From positions 4,261,944-4,325,943 of the forward strand of contig CM025855.1 of NCBI GenBank assembly GCA_003952965.2: 64,000 bases of DNA. Direction: 5' to 3'. Positions 23,380 to 35,200 of this stretch are shown in pieces. Position numbers and translations under genes: made by a program. Below the pieces are notes generated by a model. That model was not told the DNA's origin. It saw nothing but the letters and a program-made list of their open reading frames with translations, and ran no database searches. This DNA comes from Morella rubra (Eukaryota; Streptophyta; Magnoliopsida; Fagales; Myricaceae). Numbering within the stretch: the stretch's first letter is position 1; each line of letters starts with the position of its first letter.

Positions 23380-26300
23380 AGAACTAGTAGAATAATCTTT
23401 AGACTCTTAATATTTTGGTATTTTCTTATGATTCTTGCTAAAATGATAAATATCAACAAGCCCTTTAGGTCAACCAACAATTTCGTCCTTCGAAGAAGCA
23501 TTTATTGTATAATGCAGCACAGCTCTCACAAATGGATATGGTTGCTGATAACCCTACCAACTTTTTCCAGGAAGTTTCTCTCTTTCCATATAAAAAAAAA
23601 AAAAAAAGAGAATGGGGAGCTTTTTTGATTCTTCAAACTTCTAGTAGAACCTTGCCCACATGGATCTTGCCTCTTCATCGTCCAACATCCTCCTGGCTTT
23701 GAACGCCTTCACTGCACTTTCGCCCATCCTCTCCCAACCCAATCTCCTTCCATTTCTATATCATTATACTTCTAATGAAATGCCAAAGGGTTTTATGTCA
23801 TGTGGCTCTTCCCTTCTTAACTCATTGGGCCTACTCCCCCCCCACCCCCCGACCTCCCTCATTTTGATACGGATTGCATTATTGCACGTATCTTTTCACA
23901 GATATGCAAGGTACGGAAGGTCATGGGTACAGGGTACGGGCCAGATAAGAGTGACTAAAAGTTTTGCAGTACATGCATGCATGATTAATAGAATATAAGT
24001 TAGTGGAGCTTGAATCTTCGTGTGGTCATCCTGTTTCAGATATCTGTTATCTTCAGACCAAACAAAAAGAAAATTGCTGTAATTTTCAGCTTACTTCATT
24101 GGTAGGAGTGCATCAAATGGACTGATAGCGCCAAAAAAACAGAGGAAAAAGTAGGAGTTGAGATGGGTCACAGGGGGCGGAGACGAAAGTGCTCTCTACA
24201 TGTAGAAGAAAGAGGCTGCTTAGTTTTGTTTTCACTCATAAAGGTAGCCTAATTTGATACCACAAATGGGCTATCCGAAAGCCAGATAGATAGAACTTAT
24301 GCCGCCCTGTTTGCAGCAGCTGTAGAAGTGGAAGATTTTTCTGATAGAATTTGAACCCAAGTTCTCCTTCAGCCAACACAAATCGTGGTCACACACCTTC
24401 AAGCCTTTGCAGACTCTTTTGATAGCAAACGTGAAGCACTTGTGTGGTGTGAATATTAGGATATAGGTTTTCTCTAATTTGCAGTCCGAAGAGAAATAGA
24501 CACAACATATAGATCACACAGAAAGATTCACACTGTCTAGTAATTAATATAGATAGTATTGATGCAGGGAGATTTATATGTTCCATCCATCTTTCTTTAA
24601 ATTGGACCAATAACAAATTATTGAGAGTTCTGATCTCTGAATTACAAGCTAACAGGAACGGCTAGATTGTACTGATGTTTGACTAAAATCCCATCCATTT
24701 GAAGGTTCACACAGTACCCAGTTTCAATCTTTTACCTTTCAACCATCCCATTTCAAGTAAGACCGTAAATTTCACATTCATATATGGTAGGCAAGCAAGA
24801 GGCCAAGAATTCAACCCCAAGGCTTGTGCAGTTGTGCTCCATGTCCGAAATGTCAAGCAAGTTGATTAAGATGCATGTTGGCTAAACCAATGTAGGAAAG
24901 AAATTTCCTTCCAGTTTCCAACTAGGAAAACTCTTGCATCATTCCTGCTTTTCTGACAGGTCTTAATATAAAAGAAAGAAGGGAGTGTGCCCGAACATGT
25001 GAGCTGCAATTTTAAAAAAATTTGCATGACTTATCGCAAATCGTACTGTCAGCCACCTGCAGATGGAATATCAATATCGATCTCTATAGCACATGAACAA
25101 ATTTCGAGGAAAGAGATGCTTTCTGATATGGTTTTAATTTTTATGGGTTTCCTAGTTAATTAATTAAGGGCAGAGGAAGGAGGGAGGAGGGAGAGGTTTC
25201 GTACGGTTTGACCACACTCGATTCTTTTCACACTCATTGAAGAGAATGCAATTCTCTTCCCCCACACCCCCCACCAAAAAAAAAGAAAAAGCATGTCTGG
25301 TATGAGGCTTCTAATTATTCAGACCAGTTGCACAGGCTTTCCTCGTTTCACTGGACAAGAAAAGAAGATTATTATGAATATAAGTAGGAAAAATTAAGGA
25401 AAAAATCATTAAGAATATCTTCATGTAAAGAAATTTGAAGTGAACAGAAAAGATCAATAAAAGAAAGTAAAAGATATATGGGGATTCAGAGCAACTGCAA
25501 TAGATTCTGCAGGTTTTGTATCAGAAATGAACTGCATAGTTTTATTACAAGGGCAAGTTTTGTACATGGGACTAAACTCAATATGATGTCAGAGAAAGTA
25601 TGGAAAAGAACAACTCATTTATAAATAAAATAATAATTTAATTATAGCTATAGTCTCAGTTATATTGGCTTTTAATAAATTAGTCTTCAAGATACAATTT
25701 TGAACAACCTGGTCCGACTTTATAGTCTATTTTTTAGACATATAAATCCTCTTGTTTATTAAAATTAGTAGATTAATGGAAGATCGATATTGGGTGAAGT
25801 TCAGAATGTCCGTTTTCAGGAGTCTAATAATATATTGAGAATATCATCTCTATAAATAAACTAATGTTTGATGGACATAAGAATTTATATATTTAAAAAA
25901 TGAATCACAATAACTGACAAGCTCAAATTTATACCTATTCGAAGGATTGATTTGTCAAAAATCACTACTATAAGTATGTATCCATAATCAAGCCAACAAA
26001 AGAATTGACTTCGACGATGATTACAAGAAACTTTTTTTCTTTGGATACATATTCGCTCCATGTCGAGGGCGACAATTTGATTATAGACATACTAACTTGA
26101 CTGGCCTCGTGCTAAATTGAAAACTTTTTAATGTGAAAATTTTCGTGGCAAAGAAGAAAAGTTTATGTGGATCTTAAAAGTTTAGGAGATTCGATACAAA
26201 CACTTTTCAAAGGGGTCATGGCTGTCTTACGATATCCTTTCACATTCAAAAGGCCGTCATGGCCACTGCCCGAAAACTACAAAAATTTGCTGGAAAGTTG

Positions 26301-27936
26301 ACAAAACGCCCTCTGTAAGCTGCATACTGTGGAACTCGGAAAGAGAGACCGTGTCACCTTGACCCTTTCTATGTGAAACTGTACAGCTTTTGGCCAAATT
26401 TGAACAGGAAGCATTTGCCCCGGAAAAAGGTCGTATCTCCCGCACCTCTCCTCCATGCATGTGTGCTGGCAATTTTTCCCAAAGCCAGAAAAGTGCCTCA
26501 TCAAAGTCATACCGTACCATAGAGAATCCCATCGAAAAAAAAAAAAAACCCAAATTTTTTTAGAGCTCGCCATTTGAAAAAAAGAGCAAAAGTCAAGTCA
26601 TGCAGGCGTAAGCATGCAGCTGAAACGGTTGAGATGTGAGTCCTCCTATATTATAATCTTTTGAGGTTTACAGAGAGAGAGGCGTTTGGGTATCTGCATG
26701 ACGCCCATGACGCGGTTTCGGAGCTGCGAGACAGAGAAGCAACAGCTGGTGATTTAATCCAGGGGGCTCCCTATCAAGACTGCGCCGTGTTGAGGATCGT
26801 TTTCATAATGTTTCCATTTGATATTTGGTGCGTCACAGCTCAACTCAAAAGGCTTACTGCAGATCCTGGAAGTTGCCGATGACAGAATCCTATGTTTCTC
26901 TCTCTATCCTACACACACTACTGTAAAGATTAATTATTTAACATATATATATATATATAGAAGATATATAATAATATGCTCTGCATAAAATATAGTATGA
27001 TTAATCTTAGAGGATAAATTACAGATATGCCTATGAATATTTTCCCACATCTGCACTTTTTTTCAATCAGAACTTTGTTGGGTGTAAACTGGGGAGGGGT
27101 GACTTGTTGTGTAAGCCAGAAACTCTAGAACAAGCTGGGAAGGACGGTAATTTATAATGCTTTTTCTTAGCTGGTCTCACTGGGTCCATGCAGGTTTACA
27201 GGCTATTTTGATTCGTTGCGTTCCCGAAAAGTTACTTCGGGGAATTCTTTTGAAAGATCTCCTACAGTACTGCTTAAGCCGTTCTACTTGATATTCGCGG
27301 TCGGATTTAACTTCGCAGAACAAATTTCTTAACATAAAAAATAAAAAAAAAAAGACTCATAAAAGTCACTGTCTCATAATTTACTTTTAGTTGTTCGATT
27401 ACGCACGCTACACCCATATGAGATCATCAATCGAAGTGCCAGCGTTTGTTTCGTTTTCATTCGGGTTAAAGATTATATATGTGTTCGACCAATTCAAAGC
27501 TCTTAAAAAATTTTCAGACACTGTTCTGATCTAATATTTCACATGGAATTAATTGCTAGTTGATCAACAAGTGGTACTGAACCAAAGATCGATGTTTGAA
27601 ATGAATGTGCTAAACTTCGAGAAGGAAGCTGAAAACTAGTTACCTGTTTGTCAAGAGAGAAAATTATTTCAGCGCTTAAGGGTGGGTTGTTTTGTTTCTG
27701 GTCGGCCGGCTTCTATTTTTTAATAGAGATTTTCACAATGCCAGCCAAATAGTACTTGACACAATTCTTTTACTTTCTCAGAGAGAAAATAGTCATTTTC
27801 ATGTAACATGTAGGGATTTGGTAATTTTATTTAAATACAGTAGAGAACATCTGTCATCCATTTCACGTTCTTATGTTGAGAACCCTAAAGTTTGCATTTA
27901 CCAGGGGATCCCCTACTTAAAACTCAAACCCCCATC
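23380..27936. other. Spacer and distal promoter region of the ERF gene
   Basis: About 4.5 kb without a recognised gene. Contains short homopolymer tracts (A-run near 23591, C-runs near 23840), a TA microsatellite at about 26943-26960 and AT-rich stretches at 25600-25900. No clear mobile element. The 1-2 kb before 27937 is the presumptive ERF promoter. Confidence 0.4.
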
Positions 27937-27944
27937 TATAAATA
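27937..27944 (+). promoter_or_regulatory. TATA box of the ERF gene
   Basis: TATAAATA, 190 bp upstream of the ATG at 28127. Transcription would start near 27970, giving a leader of roughly 150 nt. An in-frame open region upstream of the ATG (from 27692) spans this box, so it is untranscribed or untranslated DNA, not an N-terminal extension. Confidence 0.6.
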
Positions 27945-28126
27945 ACAACTCTTTCTCCCCAAACTCAGTCCCCCATCTCAGTACTTTCCTCACTCTCTGT
28001 ACAAGAAAAGGAAACAAAGTCGCCGAGAGAAATACCAAAGATCTACCAAGAGTTACTTCATCGGAGTATAGATTCTTAAACGCCCTTTTGGTTTGCCAAA
28101 GCATTGGTCGTCGTAGCCCTCAACAA

Positions 28127-28780
28127 ATGGTGAAGACAGAGCTCGAGACTCATCAGGAGCCATCGAGGCCAATGCTATCAACATCCCCAATATCAGCATC
28201 AGCATCAACATCGGCATGCAAAAAGAAGAAATACAAGGGAGTGAGAATGAGGAGCTGGGGTTCATGGGTATCGGAGATAAGAGCACCAAATCAGAAAACA
28301 AGAATATGGTTGGGCTCTTATTCCACACCAGAAGCAGCAGCCAGAGCCTATGATGCTGCACTTCTATGCCTAAAAGGTTCTTCGGCCAATTTCAACTTCC
28401 CCATCAATTCCTCTCTCCACATTCCTCAAGACACCAATATGTCACCCAAGTCCATCCAAAGAGTGGCTGCAGCGGCTGCCAATAGTTTCCTAGCGAATGC
28501 TGCCACCCCACCATCCCCTCCTCTTCTCTCTTCCTCATCATCGGTCTCATCTCCAATATCCATGGTTTCCTCACCATCCGATCAGCTTGACGATGCTGTC
28601 TCATTAATCCCGTCCTTTGAGGTCAATGACCCAATGTCCATGATGGAATCGTGGGACAACTTCGAAAGCCTACAATCGCCAAAATTCATTGATCAGATGT
28701 TCAGTGGTGCCTTGTTTGATCCTCCAGTGTTCGATGATCTGTATGAAGAAAGCGATATTCGGCTGTGGAGCTTCTGCTGA
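28127..28780 (+). CDS. AP2/ERF transcription factor, DREB26/ERF014 type, intronless
   Basis: 217 residues, single exon. The start MVKTELETHQ was chosen because it follows a TATA box and leader and because relatives begin close before the AP2 domain. The AP2 domain spans about 36-92 (YKGVRMRSWGSWVSEIRAPN through GSSANFNFP). It has the DREB-type valine at domain position 14, but alanine rather than glutamate at position 19 (RAPN). That combination plus MRSWGSWVSE is typical of the small ERF012/013/014 subgroup. A lysine cluster CKKKK at 31-35 may be a nuclear signal. The middle is Ser/Ala/Pro-rich. The acidic C-terminus with a DIRLWSFC ending is a conserved, likely activation, motif. Such factors bind DRE/GCC-type elements in abiotic-stress and development programmes. 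It is flanked by the same neighbours as its Arabidopsis relatives (see findings). Confidence 0.95.
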   Translation: MVKTELETHQEPSRPMLSTSPISASASTSACKKKKYKGVRMRSWGSWVSEIRAPNQKTRIWLGSYSTPEAAARAYDAALLCLKGSSANFNFPINSSLHIPQDTNMSPKSIQRVAAAAANSFLANAATPPSPPLLSSSSSVSSPISMVSSPSDQLDDAVSLIPSFEVNDPMSMMESWDNFESLQSPKFIDQMFSGALFDPPVFDDLYEESDIRLWSFC

Positions 28781-30834
28781 AAAAAGAAAATCAGTCCAAA
28801 TCAAAGCCAGCTCATATCATTCCTTTGTCCATTCATATTCGTTGATGATCTTCGCTTATTGCTTGAAGACATTGCTGACAGTGACCAACAATTCGTTTGT
28901 TAGTGTATTTCGAATTAGGAGAAGTAAAAATCCGGCCACTGGGAGATCAGACATTTTTTGGACTCTCCCCCGTGGTCTTCTATGTATTAAGACTATGTAT
29001 GATTCATGCAAAGTGTGCCATGTCAATATTATTATTCACGATTTTATATTAATGTAAGGAAATAATAGGAGATTTTTTTTTTCCCATCACATCACTGTCT
29101 ACCTTACATGTTTCTTTCTTTCTTTTTGTTAAATCTTTCTGGAAAGTGCCATTGGATTCGGATATTACAATTCGAACGCACCTTTCAGAGACTGTGGGAG
29201 GACATTTATTGTATAGAGGGATGTCAGAAATGGCTATCTCGCTGGGACAAAAATTGCAGAGGATGTGGAAACTTGAAACCATCTGAGACTGTTTTTTTAA
29301 TGGAAATCGCTCGGCTGCCTCAAAGGGTCACGGATTTGTAGCATGAATTTCGAAGTCTCAAAACTTTTTCCCCATTTTCTGTCTTCTGGGTGTCTCAAGA
29401 TCTTGCTTATTTGCTGTAATATTCTTGTGGCTTTCCGAACTCTTTCTTTTGGCTACGAGAACTTTCAACTTACACAATGATAAGCAGCACTAACATTGGG
29501 GATATCTACTGGTTCCAAAGTGCTCGAATAATAGATTACTGACTGGAAGATCATAACCATAAACCATCCGATGATCCAGAATGTTGGATCCTAGTTATTC
29601 AGAAAAAGTATATCCATGCAGTCAATCAGCTAGTGGATTCGATACTCCCAAACCAGATTTTGAACCTTGACAAGTGTCTGAACTGTTGGTTCAAGCCAAG
29701 ATAGCACATGACCTGCCCTCCTCTTGAGCCTGCGGATGAGGGGAATGGGGTCCCATCCTCGTTTGTTGCTTTACATTGTATTTGGTCTCTTCAAGCATCA
29801 AGGTATTCTCCTTATGGGCCATAGTCGATTTAGAGTGACCAGTAAGGAAGCTGGAGGAAAAGCATGAAGAAACTTATGATCACAAGGTAGAATCCAGATG
29901 CGCCCCATATTGGACCCTGAACATGCTGCTGTTGGTCCTACAATCGGATCATGGTCCCACGACGAACATGTTGGGTAATTTGACCACACATGATGACAAA
30001 CCCAATTCCTCCAAGTGAAAGACACTTCATGTGGTCTTGGAGGACCCAATCAAAATCCGATATTTCTCTATTCCATCATCTCAATAATTGATCACTAGTT
30101 TTTAGTACTAAAATGTTTGGTCACATTAGAATATATTGAGGAGATCTTTGCCAACATAAAATGGCGAACAACTATAATGAAAGATAGAAAAATGATGAAT
30201 GTGACGCATAGCCTAACTCGTTGGACTGTCTCTCAGTTTATGAATGAAGGGCTATTTTAATGTTATTGAACATTTTCCGGAACTTATGTGGATTTATGCA
30301 GAAACTGATCTCTATAGCGTGGACTTTAGCTCTTTTGATTAATAGGAGCTTCTGAGTTTTGATAATTTTTTTTCCTTTTTTTTTAATGAGCTAATAGACT
30401 TTACTAGATGTTCATGTGCACCGGTTTATTTTTCCGATAAATTATAATTACTCGAAGAACAACCGCGCCTATGAATTGCTAATAACGAAGACATTCCAGA
30501 TCCAACATAGAGCATAAGTTTGATTATCTGGGCTTGGCCTTATTACGACAGAAAATAACCAAGATTTGCAATTAATTAATCAGCCGGTAATCAGTTCAAC
30601 AATAATCGAATATAATTTGTGCAATATTTTTTTAAAAAAACTTTGTATTATTGGAAGAATACCGACAAAAAATCCTCTTCTACCCACAGATCCCTTTCTA
30701 GCATAATAATACTTCCACCTTTCGTTCTTTTTAATTTTTGCTAAGCTATTATTTTATTACTTTCAAAGGGGAAGGCTTGGGCCTTGATGCCGACTGTACG
30801 ATTGAGAGGGTTAAAAATAAATAAGAAAAAAAAT
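28781..30834. other. ERF 3' region and spacer
   Basis: The first ~250 bp is probably ERF 3' untranslated sequence. The remainder is spacer with T- and A-rich tracts; no gene or recognised element. Confidence 0.4.
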
Positions 30835-31180
30835 ACAGTTTTCACTTATGAATTACTATAAGTTTTACACTCTAAATTGTCACATTTAAGATATTATACC
30901 TAGAAACTATCCATTCTTAATATATTGCATCTTCCATTTATTTTTTCTAGTAAATTAGACAAAAATTCAATTTAAAAAAAATAAAATGATGATTATGCCC
31001 TTAAGTCCTGTTACACGTGTCTTTTTAAAAAATATCAATTTCAATTTAATTTGACAAAAAAAAATAGACAGAGTATAATGTATTAGAATGAATAGTTTAT
31101 AAATATAATATCTCGAATGTAGTAATTTAGAATGTAAAATATAAAATACGTGATACTTCGTAAATGAAAAATATATTTTT
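30835..31180. mobile_element. Foldback-type repeat related to the AAATACACTTTTCA family
   Basis: The left part reads TTCACTTATGAATTACTATA then TTGTCACATTTAAGATATTA. The right part carries the complements (AATATAATATCTCGAATGTA, then ATACGTGATACTTCGTAAAT, then AAAATATATTTTTC). The arms are diverged. The same internal phrase (GAGTATAATG.ATTAGAA.TGAATAGTTTAT) recurs at about 16278, so this is a dispersed repeat. Confidence 0.5.
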
Positions 31181-31280
31181 CTAAATAAAAAAATTAATAA
31201 GAAAAAGCCCATTGGTACGAGGGCGAACACAATCTAAGCTATTTCCATTAGCATCGCTGTCCCATAACTGTGGACTGATT

Positions 31281-31300
31281 TGGGCCGAACATTTGGGCCT
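31281..31300. promoter_or_regulatory. Paired site II-like motifs upstream of the YbaK gene
   Basis: Two TGGGCC motifs about 7 bp apart, some 250 bp upstream of the TATA box. Site II (TGGGCC/T) elements are established promoter motifs of plant translation-related and growth-related genes, which suits a tRNA-editing protein. The functional assignment is inferred. Confidence 0.35.
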
Positions 31301-31532
31301 GAGCATCGGATTCTAATTTTGTTGGCATTTTTAATAAATAAAACTTTTTTTTTTTTTTTTAACTTAGCATTTAATAAAATAAACTCAACATGCCTTTTTA
31401 GTTTTTACGATCTAAATTCTTTAGGAGCCGTATAATTTGACACCGGTTATTAATAGTTCGAAAAATACGATGGTGTCGTTTCAGCAGCCAGTAGCAGCGA
31501 GCTTGTGAGTCACAAATCACTGACCTATATGC

Positions 31533-31538
31533 TATAAA
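31533..31538 (+). promoter_or_regulatory. Probable TATA box of the YbaK gene
   Basis: TATAAA, 78 bp upstream of the ATG at 31611, predicting a short leader of about 45 nt. Confidence 0.45.
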
Positions 31539-31610
31539 CTACTTGCCGTTCCATTTCCCCGTGCTGCTTCTTTTCTGTGCACTTTGGAACGAAGGGTGCG
31601 AAACCAAGCA

Positions 31611-32229
31611 ATGGGGTATTCCAAGGACCAGTTGCTCGCGCGCTTGCAGGTTCTTTTTCTACTGCCTTGCTGTATTTCACTATTTTTTCTAGTTCAATTC
31701 GATCTGGATATTACTTTTTTTTTGCCTCAGAATCCGACTGCCATGTTCAATTGGCGGTGTTCAATCCCAATTAATCATGATGTACATGATTGGATCGAAA
31801 ATAAGCAGCCTCCCCTTACAAAAGAAATGAAGCTTTTTTTTTTTTTTTGGTGTGTTAAGTGGAAGGTGATATTTTTGGATTTCTATGGACTAGGGAAATC
31901 TCTGGCATATGACTTATTGAGAGTGTGCAATGTTAAGACGTTCTGATGCTTATCTGAATGCTACAATGTGTTTATTTACCTGAATAACCAGTTCACTCGT
32001 GTATATAATTTTCCAAGTGGACGTGTTGCTAGTTATTACTCATATTTAGGAGCTATGATTAAGTTTCATTTTTATCATATCCGTATTTTTGACAAAATTC
32101 TGAAATTCTTGTGATTGAGAATTAAGCCCATGCTCTTTGGCCCAAATGGAATTTCTTTTTCCCAGTGTTAAGGGGTGGAGTCTGAGTCAGTATGTTCAAT
32201 TCCCACTGGAATGTAGGTGATTCTACTCT

Positions 32230-32277
<48 letters not shown>

Positions 32278-35200
32278 AGAAAATGAGGTTAGAATTAGTT
32301 ATGTTGCTGTGGCATGGCATTGGTTTTTCTTTTCAATGATTCGAGTTGCAGCATTTTGTTTGTCTTCATGTAAGTAACTTGTATGTTTGGTTTTTATTAG
32401 GAGCTTCAAATTGAATTTTCCCAGTATGAACATCCTGTTGTTATGACGGTCGAAGCTCAGGTAACATAACTCTAGAAAAATGTGAGTTGAATCCCTTCTC
32501 TAATATACATATCTACATTTGTTTTCTGAAACAAGAAACGTGTCTTTTCTGGCAGGCAAAGTATGTAGGGAATACTGGTGCTGGACTAAGTAAAAATTTA
32601 TTCTTGAAGGTGCAGTATCTTAATAGTAAATATGCACCTTCGGCTGCATGGTGGTAAATTTGTGCTTTCTCTTATTCACATAGTTTGTGACCCAACACCT
32701 GGACTTGCTTGTATATGGCAGGACAAGAAAAATAGATTCTATGTTGTTTCCGCTTTGGCAGATGCTAAAGTAGATCTAAAAGGTATATAATATTCTATTT
32801 ATTTGCTCAATCCCAAGCACTTTACTGCATATGGCCATGTAAATGTCATAGACCTTTGTTGTATTTGAACTGCCATATTGAATGGTTTGGTTCCTGTATT
32901 TCTTATATTTTCATGGACATTAATAGAGTTACGTGTGACTTCAAAACTGAGCAGTTCTATCACAAAGGCTTGGTTTGGGGAAAGGAGGGTTGAGAATGGC
33001 TCCTGAAGAAGCACTGGGTGAAATACTTCAGGTTGGTACATGTGTATTGGTTCACCTTCTGCTCCTCCAGATCTGTTTTGTGACAATAATTAGATGTTGC
33101 AGTAATCCGCCATTGTTTAGGTTTCCTTTAGTTTTCCTTCTGTCTAACTTCATTTCTCAGCAAATTCTCCATACTTGTGATGCAAATTTGGCATATATCT
33201 CTTTATATTTGAGAAATATAGGTTCTATCTAGGGAACCTTCTTTATGCATCCTTCAGGCATATCCCTTTTCTGATAAAATTTTCTCCTAAAAAACTATTT
33301 TTCAACTAATGATCGTGACCATTTGTTTTGCTCACTTCTCATTGCATCTATAGTCCGGCGTTAGGGGACACCCCAACCTGTTTCTCTAGCAGATTCATTC
33401 AAGTAATGTGACTAATGGGATGTTCGTTTTGGTTTGTATTCTAGGATACACATAAATTCTAGAATTTACAAACCGAACATATTCAAATACCAATACAAGT
33501 CAATAACTTCTACACGCATACCAATAAACTTTAACATCACCTCTCAAAACACTTCAAATTCTAAAAATCTCACCAAAACAAACATCCCCTAAGATTTCCT
33601 TGCTTGAAGCTTGACCATATAATAAACTATCTGATATCCCTTTTTTTTTTTTTTTTTTTGCCTATGTTGAGTAGGAAAAAAAGGAAAAGATATCCACATA
33701 TCATAGAGGGCCAAAGAATTGAATTTATTGGGCTACACACACTATCTCTAAAGGGGCCTAGCTCTTGAAGAGTTGGTGGGGCTTTATAAGCCACTTTTGG
33801 ATCATCCTCCTTAGTGATGTGGGAAATTTTTTTTTTTGGTCTAGGGTTAATTAGGGGAAAAGGGTAAAGGAATCCACATATGATAGAGGGCTAAAGAAGT
33901 GGACTTAATGGGCTACCGAACACACCATTTCCAAAAGGCCCTAGCTCGGTTTTGTTATTTTGTTACTTAGATGGATATCAAAGATGGCGTATGAGTTAGC
34001 TCAATATGTCCACTTCATTCGATTTTGCTATTTTCATAATTAGGTGTACTATATGTTGCTATTTTTGTCTTACTTTCATGCTGGTTTTATATGTATCTTT
34101 CTCTTTCCTCAACAAGTCCATTGAAGGTCTTATTTTTAGCTATGCTCAATGTTAACCACTTTGTCTTGTTTTCGGTTGACTGTTCCCCTTTTTTTATATA
34201 AGAGCATGTTGGTGTTTTAAGTTTCCTATAATTTTTCAACTGTAATTTTGTCATGAGGTAATTGGAGAGAATGTAAGATATACCCTCCAATCCCACCTTT
34301 TTCCTCTAAGAATTTTATGCGTTGTCGGGAACTTAAGCAAGGTAAACTCCGTTAGCCCTAAATATCATTCATGGGCCTAGGTACCTGATAAATATCTTCT
34401 TAAAAGTGATCAATGCTTGTACAAATATGTTAAATGATGATTCTCGAGGTATGTGTAAAGGTTGTAAAATGTTACCTTACCAATATTTTTGATCCTTTGG
34501 TATCTTGAAATATATATTGAGGGACTTATAAAAAAAAAAGTATATTGAGGGACTTAGTATGTTGTGACTAACTGAAATGCATTCTTTTACTTTCTTTTAA
34601 TGGAAGAATACTTAGTATGTTTGAACTACTCCTTGATTTGACTGGAATCTTGTGGAAATTATCGAGTAATCGGGGATTAGAAAGCTCTCTGATGCTGTTG
34701 CTTCTGTGTTGTTGTTTTTCTTTTGCAAGGTACCTTTGGGTTGTGTCACTCCATTTGCACTTGTAAATGATTCAGCAGGGTATGAAGTAACTGTTATACC
34801 AACTGGATTTTGAATTTCTGTTTTGGTTCTGTGCCGGCTTTTCAATCAATACATTTTAGAATAATGTTACTCTGGCCTTGAATTTAGTTTTTTGTGAAAT
34901 GGTACAAGTTCTGTGTTTTCTCCTTGTTGTTAGTGTTGCATCCGGCATCTGTGTGAGTATTGTCTATGTTGATGGATCATTACCCTGATTATATAATGTA
35001 ATAAAGAGTTCTTGAAAAGTTAATTTGGTTCGTGACGGGAACATGCTGTCATTTACTATTTTTGTTAAACTCTTTCTGCATCCTAATGGAAACTTTTCTT
35101 CTATTAGTATAGGTAGGTCTTTTCATTTTACGATTTCTAGTTCAAACAAGATCTATCCTAGGTGAGTACTGTGTGTCTAGGGAATGCATGTGAGCAAGCA

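Noticed and set aside
27692..28126. 145-codon in-frame N-terminal extension of the ERF protein
   Set aside because: It spans the TATA box and presumed transcription start and has no similarity to ERF proteins. The ATG at 28127 fits the family.
29798..30049. 83-codon minus-strand frame with Trp- and Pro-rich composition
   Set aside because: No motif, no splice partners and no recognisable similarity; treated as chance.
32192..32377. Short frame with an Arg-Glu repeat
   Set aside because: Translation of a GA microsatellite within an intron.
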